64,000 nt of DNA, taken from NCBI GenBank assembly GCA_027886175.1, contig JAJNNQ010000018.1, forward strand, positions 22,673,001 to 22,737,000, read 5' to 3'. This document shows positions 48,801 to 59,940 of the stretch, piece by piece. The position numbers and the translations under genes are program-made. Positions within the stretch are counted from its first letter, which is position 1. The number at the start of each line of letters is the position of its first letter. The notes beneath the pieces are model-generated. The model saw only the letters and a program-made list of their open reading frames with translations, did not search any database and had not been told where the DNA came from. The DNA comes from Phylloscopus collybita (taxonomy: Eukaryota > Chordata > Aves > Passeriformes > Phylloscopidae).

Positions 48801-49489
48801 CTGCCAAATACCCTGAGCATTCTCTGTCTCTACTCATCTTCCTTCCTCCTGCTAGATCCCCTTTATAAAGGGAGAACAAATGGTCCATTTCCAAAATCTC
48901 TCTGAACAGATTAACATGGACCATGAGTTTTCCATACACTGTTATTCTGGAGTGCCATGGTACCAGAGGGAAAACTGGTAAAACCTTTTTCCTTGCATCT
49001 TAAAGCTTCTTCCTCTTGCTAAGAGTGGGAATAGAGCAGATGAAGCAAACTACCTGACTTAAAACAGAATGAGGAAGAGAGGGTAGTCATGGGTCAGGTA
49101 GAAGTACAATATTTATCGGGACGTAAGAAGCACAGCACCAGCTAGGCTCGGTAAACAGAAAAGAAGGGAAGGAGGTTCTTTAATTAGCAGAACATGTAAT
49201 TAAACCTGAGTCCTGGTGTTCTTTTGCTATCATAAAACTTATCTGATATCTACTAGCAAAGTGCATCTTATTCACTTCTATGCCCTGACCTATATTGCAT
49301 TTATACTGGTGATTTTATTAGTGCAGTCTGACTTTGACAGCAGCATGTACTAAGAATTTAAAGATTAGAACCCTATTATTACAGAGATCAACATAGATCC
49401 ATATAATGGAATTTGCATTCAGCCCTAATTAATTATTTATTCCATGACACTGGGAGAGCAATAAGGTTATGCTTACATTCTAGAAGGTA
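45841..49489. other. gene-free AT-rich DNA
   Basis: No exon was recognised. A (GTTT)n run lies at about 48227-48250. A weak CR1-like resemblance near 47690-47790 was not strong enough to call. Confidence 0.45.
48227..48250. repeat. (GTTT)n simple repeat
   Basis: About six units of GTTT. Confidence 0.8.
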
Positions 49490-50900
49490 AGCAGATTGTC
49501 TCAAGTAATTATAGATCTGTTACCCTGGCATCAATCCATGCCAGTACAATGGGAAGTTATTAAGAATTTGTTTCTAAAAAAAGGAATTGACTATTGGAAA
49601 TATAATAAATGCTAGTCAAAGTTGATGTACAGAAAATCAGTCTAGTCAGTCTGTTTGATATTTATATGTTTACTAATTTATAGAGAAAATATATACAGAT
49701 TCTTCTAAGGCAGTTAAACTGTGACTAACGAAAAACAACCTAATTCAAGAATGAACCTTACAGAGTGTTAACAAGGCACATGCTCTGGCTGAAGGACTTA
49801 GAAGACAAAAAAGCAGTTGTTAATTGGGAGTCATCATGAATGGAGTTTACCTTGCACAAGGATTGACATATACTATTAGTAGGCTGGTGGACGGCTAATG
49901 GTAATCCGTATTTTCCCATTATTTTAAACAAATAAATGGTACTGAGTGCATTTGGTAACGTTTGCAGATAATATAAAAATAGGAGAAATAATGAATCCTG
50001 AGTGAAGCCAGGGAAGTCTTATGGGACCACTTGGACTGGTGGAGTAAGTTGTGGCCATTCAAAGGAAGTTATATTGTAACACTGACAAAAGCTAGATCAT
50101 ATCTTTATGAGCAGAAAACATGCTGTCTCTTCATCTATAGGAAGAGGAGTTGTTTCCTGGAAAACAGATTCTGAAAAAGATTTCGAGGTCACAGTGGACA
50201 AATGAGTCAACACGAGTTCCTACTGTAATGATTTGGCAAAAATAGGTAAGTTGAATTGGAAATGAACCACTTGAGAAGTCATTTAAATTTTGCATATAGA
50301 ATTGGTTCTGGAATCCTGACTAACAGCAGGATGAGACTTGCATTTTAAAGAGAATGGTGAGCACTTTGAGTGGCTAGAGAGCCACAGAAATAATTGAGGA
50401 GAATTACTTTGTAGTTTGAAAACTGAAGACCCCAGTCTGCCAGCTGGGGTCATTTTTTTTTTTTTAAGAAAGAGGGAGAGAGAAATTGTTCAGATGTGAT
50501 TTGATTATAATGTATAAATACTTTCCTGTAGAGAAAATCTGACATTCTAAAGAGCTATTCATTTTAGGGAAGACAGGCATAGTGCAGTAACATCCTTTTG
50601 TTCTGGAACCTGGATCCAAATAAATCCACATTAGGAACAAAAATCAAAAATTTTTAACAGTGATGGACTAAACTACAGAGGAAGATGGAGATTATTCAAC
50701 CCCTAAGATGAAGATTTGAAAGTTTCTCTAAAAAATATGAATAACCTTCAGATCAAAACAGGACTGGGGGCTATTTTCTTGCATTTGTGAAAAATAGGTA
50801 AGTAGCCCTAGTATGAGATAAAATTTAATAAACTGTGTGTGATATGCCAGGGATCCCACTAAAGGATTTTAAAAGTCCTTTCTGACCTATAAATTTAGAG
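49490..50900 (+). mobile_element. ancient CR1 LINE relic with reverse-transcriptase remnants
   Basis: Translation by eye gives SSNYRSVTLASI near 49502-49537 (RT motif NYRPVSL), VTFADNIKIG near 49957-49986 (from FADDTKLG) and EKDFEVTVDK near 50175-50205 (from EKDLGVLVD), in the correct ORF2 order. The 3' end near 50860-50895 has a GGGATCCCACTAAAG and CCTTTCTGACC theme. Stops and indels are frequent, so it has been inactive for long. Edges are approximate. Confidence 0.68.
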
Positions 50901-52689
50901 AAAAAAAAAAAGCATTTTACTAACAAAAATACCTCAAAAGATTTTTAAAGTTCTAACTCAAGCATTCAGAGGTGGCAAAACAAAATGTAGGCTTCCTGAA
51001 CAAATTTTCTCCAAACTGTTTTGAAATAGTCCAATTGCTTGTTCTTAGATGTTCAAAGTCATGGGGAAAATGGATAATGTGTAAAAGGCGCTGCCTTGAT
51101 AGAGCAGTGGAATAGTACCATGGAAATACTGTGTGGCCATGCAATTATAAACCTATTCTGATGAATATACATGAACAAAACTACTGCTGTCATTTACAAG
51201 TGTGTGAATGCTTGTATCTGTAATGTCTGTGACCCTTTAATGGGAACAGTGAGATCGAAGGGAATGAGAAAGAGGCCAAGGCAGTTAAATAGGAAAAAGG
51301 TATCCTGAAGGCAGATCTCTCTGAGATGGCTGTAGAGTACTTTAAAAATATTCTGGAAGAAAAATACCTCTTTTAGGGTCTGTTTCTGCATTCAAAAGAA
51401 TTATTTAGACCCAGTTCCTCATTTCCTTTGTTCTGTTTTAGGTTAACTTGGAAGAAATATTAAAGGGTATTATCAATTATCAATAACTAATTGTCAGATT
51501 GATAGGTTACCTTGTTTGTCCAAGCATACTAAGTTGGTTGAGCGGAGTTTGATGGGCGTATGAAGATGCTGACATGAAAGAAAAGGAATGCCATTTCTCT
51601 GAATTTTGGACATGGTTCTTCACTCACAAGGATGATGGAAAACTATGATTGAAGAGCTGTGAGAACTCTACATTTTATTTCACATTTCTGTGGGCTGAAA
51701 ATGCAGATAGAAGAAATGTCATAACTCCTCTGAGTAAAAAGAGAATAAGAACTTAATTTTAGTGATTTCTCTCTGTTCTTAGATGTATATAATGGCATAG
51801 GGATGGCTTTTTCTGACGTGCTGCCTCAGGAAGAACTTAAATGGGATTTTCTCATGGAATAGTAATAGTAAAAAGAAAACCATACAAATGAAAAAGCAAA
51901 TACAACTAACCAGTGAATCCATGTGTCTTCTGTTTACAGTATATAAACTTACATTTTACATGGTATGCACTTTTATGTTTGATAAAATGTCATGGCATAA
52001 AACTTAGATATTCATTTCTCTTGCAACATCTTCCTCCTCATCTTCCTTTCATGAAATAAGGAATGAAACCAATGTAATAACTTTTTCTTTGCACTAAATG
52101 GAAAAATTGCAACTATCTTGCTGCCTCTAGTAGGAAGCAGTGGTGGGAATTCCACTTTCTTGTGAATGTTCTCCTGATTTCAGTGATACTCTTCCAATAT
52201 CACTGAGCCAAATTATGTTCATGGAGTTTCCTTTATATTCTTTTATACTTTGTTGACCATTTCTTATATCACATTAACCGTAATGCTAATATAAGACGTG
52301 TACTTTTGTTGTTTTGGTGACCTACTGTATTTAAATATAAAAATAAGTCTTATAATGTGCAAGTGTGGTCTTCATGACTTGAGAATTAAATGGAGAATAA
52401 AGATAATTACATTCAGAGGACAAGGATAGTATAACCAATGAGACTAATGATAGGGTAATTGAAACAACTATCACTGGTGTGTAAGAATATAGAAAATTTA
52501 GAGTTCTTACCCAAGTAAACAGAAACCTGTATTATGTGCCAGAAAGAACTGGCATTTGAAATTGCAACTCCATTAGCAAGGATTTTTAATTATTCTTTTG
52601 ATTTTGGGGTGGTACAATGGGATTGCCATATATCAAAATTTGTTTGTCTTTAAAAAGAGAGGGAAAAGCTACAGGATTGTTGTTTTGAC

Positions 52690-53850
52690 CTTGATGTTGT
52701 GCAAGGTCTTAGAAGACCTTTGAAAGGAAGGAGCAATCAAGATAATGGAAGTAGAGGTAAATAGAGAATGGGATAAAATATTAGGTAGTTTTAGGAAAAA
52801 TAGATCATGTCAGACAAACCTCAACTTTCTCTGATAGGATAAGGGTTTTCTTCAAAAGCTGCAGTGTAGTGGACCTGATATATCTGGATTTAAGCAAACC
52901 ATTTGAAACTGTGTTAATAGAAATCTTTATTTAAGCAGAAGAGGACAGGATTTGGAATTAAAAACGATCTGAAGACTGATAGTGATGTTTTTTTGAAAGA
53001 AAAGTTGTAAAAACATAGAGAATTTATTTATGGTATTTTTCAAAATTCATCTTGTGACTGATTCTCTTTACTCATTTCACATTAACAACCCTAATTCAAA
53101 ACCCAGTTTGTGCTCATGAAATTTGCAGGTTATGGAGAGTTAGGAGGTATAATATTGAGGAGAATCTGCCTCTGAGATAGGAAGAATGATAGGACAGTCA
53201 GCAGGAATCATTACAGTGAGAAAAAAATTCATACTGCAAAGTCATGCATTTAAGACCTTCTTCTGTGAGCTGGAGACTCATTGGTCAGCAGGGATGCAGG
53301 ATGTTAAACCTCTGTGTTTAATAAGATAAATGCACTGGTAGTATTTTTCAGCCATGAAGAAGGCCTTGTAAATGTCAAGCCCAGATTTCTCCTTGGATAT
53401 TGGAAAATATTGATACAATTAAGACAAAAATACTGTTAGGTCTCTTCTGGATTACTGGCATCAGACTGACTATCTGTACTGGAAGAAAAAGTGAATTTTA
53501 ACTGGAACAAACCCAGGAAAAATCTTCAAGGACCTTTAATGGAATGGTAAAAATGTCTGTTGAGAGGAGATTACAAGAATGTGGCTTGGTTTGGCTGACC
53601 AAGACAAAGATTCAAAGAGGATATGATTACTTTCTAGAAATACATTTGGGGGTAAATAGCAAGTAGGGAGAAGAACAATTAAATTAAAAGATAAGATCAG
53701 ATGAATATGAATTGATCGATAATGCATTGACAGGAAGTTGAAGGAAGTTCTCAAGCCGTCAGAAAAATGAACTTCTGGAACTGTCTCCCAGAAACAGTAA
53801 TGGGTGCAAGGCATCTTAATGGCTTACAAGGTGAAGCTTTGTAAATTTAG
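52690..53850 (+). mobile_element. ancient CR1 LINE relic with reverse-transcriptase remnants
   Basis: AATAGATCATGTCAGACAAA followed by CCTCAACTTTC matches the CR1 segment before the palm. GATATATCTGGATTTAAGCA corresponds to DLIYLDFSK, and ATGAAATTTGCAGG near 53116-53130 to LKFADD. TGGAACTGTCTCCCAGAAAC near 53776-53795 corresponds to the C-terminal WNCLPRE theme. The order and + orientation agree with ORF2. It is heavily decayed. Confidence 0.68.
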
Positions 53851-54491
53851 AGCAGGCTAGAGATGGTAATGAAATTAAAAAGCAAAGCTTGTGAAATGAG
53901 GCTTTGTGCATTTGGATTTCTGTCATTCTTGTAAGAGCACTAAAGGAAGGTTTGCTCTCTCTGTACAGCTGTGTCAGGAAGTGTTTGGTGGCACAAGCTT
54001 TGCTGTAAAATTATTAAGTAAAAGAGAATAAAGCCAGAAAAGCTGATAATGAGATACAATGGCACAGACAAAAGGAAAAGCTAAGTACTGTGTGGTTTCT
54101 GTCCTGTGGATATCAGGCATGTCCAGGAAAGCAAAGCAACTGTTCAAGCCCAGGTTTCAGTATGGGCTCCAAGGGTTTATATGGCTGATATGTGCAAGGA
54201 CAGAGGATTGAGCCCACCCATACCCACTTATTAGATAAGATTCTTTATCTCTTGCTGGATCATAAGCTTTTGGTAGTAATTGTAGTTAATAGTTGTATTT
54301 AATTAATGTATCACATGCTTCTGAGTTTCCATTCATTGCCTGAGGAAGAGGAGGAAAATTTTATTGTTTTCTTCACTCCTTTCTGGTAGTGTAATTTAAT
54401 TTTTGAAATAATTTTTCACTCTCCTAACTTCCTCTGATGAGATTGGCCATGAGATGACCTTTGATAGGATTTTAGTTTTGCTGCACTGATT

Positions 54492-54917
54492 TCAAGTTGG
54501 AATGAAAATTGTTTGAGTGGTCAAGTTGGGGAGGATCTTCTTGGGGTTGCAGAATGGGGTGGAGGAAGCCTCTTTGTATGAAGAGTGTTTCACTTTAGTG
54601 TCATTTGAGTTCATTACAGGGGCCTCAAAAGTGACTTCTGGAAGATGGAAACTGTGCATGTTCTTGTACCTGTAGTGTACTTCTCCATTCTGTGTTCCAG
54701 GATTGAGCTGACACATGATATTGATATGATTCAGAAACTGTTGTTTTAATGATGAAGAATAAACCCAAGTTCTTTGATTTTGTTGCAGTTCGGTAGCATC
54801 TTTCTCAAGAATTGAATTTCTAACTACAGCTTTGTGATGAGTTACCAGCTGACTGACTGCATTCCCTCTGAAGTTTGGACTAGGTGTGATGTATTTCAGC
54901 GCTGCCTGAACTGCTGT
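54492..54917 (-). pseudogene. unidentified open frame, 141 codons, no start codon at its beginning
   Basis: The - strand frame is open from just after a TAA at 54918-54920 to a TGA at 54492-54494. The only Met codons lie in the second half, at 54716 and later. The translation is balanced and protein-like: it includes KYITPSPNFRGNAVSQL, RNSILEKDATELQQNQRTW and YRYKNMHSFHLPEVTFEAP. I do not recognise it. It does not match CR1 or retroviral proteins that I know. Its GC content is a little above the surroundings. It could be an exon, a fragment of a retrocopied gene, or chance. No poly(A) tract or clear splice acceptor flanks it; the bases before it on the - strand are not pyrimidine-rich. Confidence 0.3.
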
Positions 54918-57900
54918 TTAGTACTGATATATGCTTTTCTGCATTTAAGAGTTTGGATGCATTTAAATTATGGGACAGACAAATTTATAATCCTTATCGT
55001 GCTGTCTTGCAGGGAACAGTTTCTAAGACACATTGTGCTGAGACATTAACTTCATCCTAGATTTTTGTTCAATTATTATGACTTTACTATTAAATATGAT
55101 ATGAGGTATAAAAACACATCCTACTTTAATAGGGGTTGTAATGAATAAACTCCAAACCAAACAAATAGTAAAGGAAAACATTAAGTGAAGTAGTTCACAT
55201 TGTAATTTAAGACAAATGAGTATTTTTAGCTCCAGAAAAGAAAAATGCAGCCCAAATGCCAGGTGTAAGGAAAAATTTAAAGGACAGATGAGCAATTCTA
55301 ATGGGACAAAATATTACCTTTTACCACTTTCTAGCTTTTACAGAGTTCTTGAAGTAACTGAGCTACTAATAAAATATTCAGTCTATTTTTAAAAATCTGA
55401 AAGAAGTTACCACAATATTCTAAATATTTGCACAGAGGTAAATGTTGTATCTATTTATAAATGCTGCTGTGAAGGATACTGAATTTACAATCTAAACGTG
55501 TTGAAACCAATTTATTTATCACAGACTTTATTTTCAGATAGCTGCACCAGACACTGGTATTCAGAAAAGGGAATTCCATTCTTATGGAAGAAAGAAATTT
55601 GTAAAATTGTAAGTTATTAAAAAAAATCTTGAGGGTAGATTCCTGACATTTTGATCTTTCTCAATATTGCAGGTGCATTGCCAGTGTTTGTCATTCCAGG
55701 ACACAGATATTGCCCTTATGCCATTAAAAAGTTTTAATGGTATGTGGTGTTGAAAACCTTTCCATGATGTATCCAGACTACCCTGTATTCAGGGATACAG
55801 TTCTTAGCTTACGAATTTTGTCCTTCTAGATTTTCCACTTAAACCTAAAAAGATAGGACATCTCCTAAAAGATCATGTAGGTGTGGCCAATTCAGTGTTT
55901 TTATGGAATCTTTCAAAGGAGTAATTCTCTTATAAAGTAAGATTAGAAGAAGCTATAGGGAAGCCATGGCCATCTCCTTGGCTTATCGGTTTCTTTTTTA
56001 GTTTCTTCCTCCCTTCCCTGGGAGGAATGTACTCCTCCTGCCCTCTACCCCTGATTTGCTATTTTATAGCCTCCCCTACTAAGAAGAGAAAGAACTCTTT
56101 TTTCTAGTAGTCTAACAAGTTACAGTTGTTAGTTCAAGCAGCATGGAGGAGCTACTTTTCTGTTCTCACACAGTGGGAGAATTTAAATGCAAAGTGAACC
56201 AGGAAGGTTCACTTTGCATTTAAGGTTTGTGTGTGTTATCCCTGACACTGAACTGTTAAGGGGTTTCCAGTGGCACAAGTTTTGATTTTGTCAGAAGAAA
56301 CGAAGGAAAGCAACTCCTGTAATATGAGCAAAGAAGGGAAGAGAGGGTGCTCCAATGGTCTATTGGATCTCTTGATCTGATTAGTCAACAGCCTTGGATC
56401 CTATCTCAGGGACAAAAGCTTCTTGCATCTAGACTGACTGGATCATTCATCTGTAGCAATGTGCCACTTAACCTGGCCTAATCAAGGTACCATCAGCTGA
56501 TTTCTTTGGAGGTACTTATGAGGGAAGTGTCATATAATCAGTTAGTGCTGCCTTATCTTCTCTAGGAGTCATTTTCTCTGGACTAAATAGGAGTCCAGGA
56601 AAATGACTACTTTGTGTAAGGGAAGTCAAAGTTTAAAGACAACTTTAGGTCAGCAAATTTCTGAAACCAATAGATCCCATCTTGCTGTCATAAACCCCTC
56701 AGAGTTGATGGCCTAGCTTTTGAAACTCCACTTAATAAAAATCATGTTTAAGCAAGAGAACACCTTTGAAGCCATTGCTGATAGTTCAGGTAGCTCTAGA
56801 ATTCGGGTAGCTTCTGACTTCAATTTTCTTCCAGGCATTCCGTAGCATGGGCTATTGGTGCTCAGATTCTACTTACCTAGAGTATACTTATCTATCACCC
56901 ATTCCTCTGGCAAGAAGCCTTGTTTCTATACTTGTCAGTGCATAGAACTTTAGGCATTATCTTCTTTCAGGGGAATACTTCTGCAGATGATTTTCAGACT
57001 GGCTTGTGACATGCCTTGCAAGTGTATTTATAGTCAGGCATACTCACAGCAAGTGATCAATTAAAACCTTTTCATTTTTCCTTAGATATAGAAAGAGGAG
57101 AAAAGAGTTTTGATGTGGGGAAAAAAAGAAGCAAAGCAAGGTCTTTATTTTGTCCACCAGGTATGTACAGTTAAGTTTAATCATTCTGTATAAAGCTTTA
57201 AAAGGTGGTATTAAGTGTGCCTTCTAGAAAGCAAAAGAGTGGACAAGTAGAAAGAATTAGCCAGGTGGAATTGATGTGCTGGCACCAGATGCCTTGGGTT
57301 GGTTCACTGGTTTACTTTATCAATTAAAAAAATGAGGATCGGTGGGAAAAAGATAGCATAGAGGGTGAGTGTGACTTTCATTTGTGTCACAGCACACAGA
57401 GTAATTTTTAGAAAGTGGCAGGTTCAGCATTCTTTTTAGACAGATTTTTCCTAGTTTTGATTTGTTTAAGGCACCACTTTCTAGTCACTGGTTCATGGAG
57501 AATTGTGCAAATTGAGGATTGTTGTGGCTGCCTGCATCAAACCTCCTTTAGACAGAAAGCAAACATAAGGAGGATAGGAAAGAACGGAAAGGAATTTGGG
57601 GGAGAACAAGGCACACCACTGCTTTGGGGAAGAAAATGTTAATAGGAATCTTAGTTCATATTCTAAACATTAAAGAATCATTTAAGATTTAATTCATTAA
57701 AGATTAATCTAAATGTGGTGGCGCAGATATCCAGTACTGTCTCTTCACTCAACCATTCGTGTAGCTTTTTCAAAGACAATTTTAAAAAAGCCCTAAAGGA
57801 GAGATAATAGATATTAAACTGGGTGGGAGAAGATGGGCAGGAATGCATAGCAATTCCAATGATGAAATTTGTTCCTTTCCCTGTCTCCTGAGTTGTTCAG

Positions 57901-58890
57901 TCTAACAACTTTCCGGTCCACAAACCTAAAAATGTTGCCAAATAGCTGCAGAAAAATAATTTCCAGAAAAGGGTGGCATCTGATTTATTTCCTGCATCCT
58001 ATCCTGTCTTGTTGTGGTTTTGGCTGCAAGACTGCAAGTCTAAAACTGAGAGAAGTGTCATCAGCCCCTAGAGACAGTGTCCAAACAATTGAACATGTTT
58101 GGAAGAAGGGTTTATTCTTTGGCTCTCCCAATACTTGTAGCTGCCAATTATTGAGTAGTTATGGCCAGATAGACTCACTATGGTTCAGAAGTATCTGGAA
58201 TTTTTCAAGGAAAGCTAGGGAAGTGTCCAAACATTTCCTCAATGTTCCTTTGATATTTTGTGCTGCTGATGGCCTTTAGACACGATGGTTTCACTCAGAA
58301 GATATTTTTGATTCATATCTCAGAGACTGGGCTAGTATGAGTACTTAAATATAGACATGAGAATTCCTTTTCTCTTCATTTGAGAAACTGGATTCACTGA
58401 GATCTCTTCAGCTCAAGGTAGGCAACTTTTAGGACGAGCTGAAAGCCACTGAGTTCACAGCCTGTTTTCAGGGCTTGAATGAAACTTGGCTATTGAAGGA
58501 AATCTTTCCAGTTCTGGGATTAGCAGCAGTTACCAGTCCTCTTCTAGGAACTGGCTACTTTCAAAGACAGCAAGAATGTGTCAGATGAAATCAAGAGAGA
58601 ATGCAAAGAACAGACTCCTGTTGCCATTCTCCCTCTTCTTGCCCCTTCTAAAATAAATCAAAATTGCCCCTGATATCCAAAGTTAAAGACGAAGTTGAAT
58701 ATATTTGTATTTAGGATTATGAGTGAGAGATCTAAAGCCAGAGAGGAGATGGTTTTACTTCTCTCATGATGATTCTTTGTCTTGCCTTTTCTTCTAGTCA
58801 TTTGGTTTGAAAGGTTCAAAAGAGTAAGAATTCTGACTAGGAACCAAAGACTTGTCCCCTTCTGCTTCTGGTATCTTTTTCATTAAAACC
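54918..58890. other. gene-free AT-rich DNA with one perfect hairpin
   Basis: No gene or transposon was recognised except the hairpin at 56183-56223. A 136-codon + strand frame at 57869-58279 has no recognisable features. Confidence 0.45.
56183..56223. repeat. perfect 18-bp inverted repeat (hairpin) with a 5-nt loop
   Basis: TTAAATGCAAAGTGAACC at 56183-56200 is followed by AGGAA and then its exact complement at 56206-56223. All 18 pairs match. The RNA from either strand would form a strong stem. It could be a small foldback transposon, the tip of a small-RNA precursor, or a recent replication foldback. Confidence 0.9.
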
Positions 58891-59024
58891 CTGAGATTAG
58901 CTCAGTTGATTAGAACATGGTGCTAATAATGCCAGTGTTGTGGTTTTGATCCCTGTCTGGGCCTTTCATGTAAGTGTTGAGTTCAATTATGCTCATCCTT
59001 TCCAATTCAGAATATTCTATGATG
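58891..59024 (+). mobile_element. tRNA-Ile-derived SINE with CR1-like tail (TguSINE1-like)
   Basis: The head follows tRNA-Ile: TTAGCTCAGTTGATTAGA (A box), GTGGTGCTAATAATGCC-like stem with anticodon AAT at 58925-58927, and GGTTTTGATCCC (B box with one extra T). It is followed by TCATCCTTTCCAATTCAG and AATATTCTATGATG, the bird CR1 3' tail. This head-plus-tail plan is that of TguSINE1, which from memory is a passerine family. It is not a tRNA gene: the acceptor stem does not pair and the tail is fused directly to it. Confidence 0.82.
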
Positions 59025-59940
59025 AACTGCCTTTATCTGTGAAAAAAACCTTGAAGAGTAATACATGGCCATTGTGAAAATGTCAATTGTAGAAGACATT
59101 GCCAGGAGAAAGAGTTTCAATTCCTGTATTCTTTTCCCAAGTGCACACACACAATATATATATACTGGGTTTAAATTTCTGCAATTAGGACAAATATCTC
59201 AGTAGAAGGACATTCTACATGCTTTACTAGAGAGCAGTAATGCATCCTTTCAATATTCAGGATGAATTTGGGTCTCTAGGCTTCTGAATCATTTCCACCT
59301 ATTTCTCAGTAAGACAGGAAAGTACATCATGTCCTCGGTGGGCTGTGACCATTGCCTTTCAAGTTGCAATCCTTCAGATCTTCATTAGTCCTTAGGCTAC
59401 CATTAAATGCTTGGCAATGGTTTTATCTTTGTTGTTAATGTCTGCAGGTGCATATCTAGAGGACTTACTTATTAGAGATAATTTTTACAGTAGAGTAGTT
59501 CATGCCTCCTGGGAAACATTACTTTCAGAATCTCTGTCAAAATAAGACTTTATTTTCCCCCATTTCAGATTTTTTTCTTTGACAGAGGCCACTTGGGGTC
59601 TCAAAAGAACACTAGTTTACATGTGCTTAGACAGCTTCTAAAATTTCATGTAGACAGAAGATCAAGCTATGTCCACAACAGAATACACAGGTTACGTTAT
59701 TTTGTTAATTTTATGCTGAAGAATAATATTCACTTTGGATATGATCTATACTAGAGAAAGAGAGTTTAAAGTACAAAATAAGCATTTGAAGTTTGGACTT
59801 GATGGATTTTTCCCTCAACACATCAAAGACTGGATCCAATACTGACCAAATATACTTCAATGAATATGTTCTTCTTTTAGCCTGCTCCCAAAGTCATTAT
59901 TGGTTTCCAATCAAAAAAACCCAAGCAACTCTTAAATATA
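59025..59940. other. gene-free DNA between the SINE and the long CR1
   Basis: AT-rich with a short CA/TA tract at about 59143-59163. Nothing else was recognised. Confidence 0.5.

Noticed and set aside
57869..58279. 136-codon + strand frame
   Set aside because: No recognisable motif or domain, no splice context and no relation to neighbours; length is within chance for 64 kb.
58891..58963. Possible tRNA-Ile gene
   Set aside because: The acceptor stem does not pair, the B box has an insertion, and a CR1 tail is fused to it; it is a SINE head.
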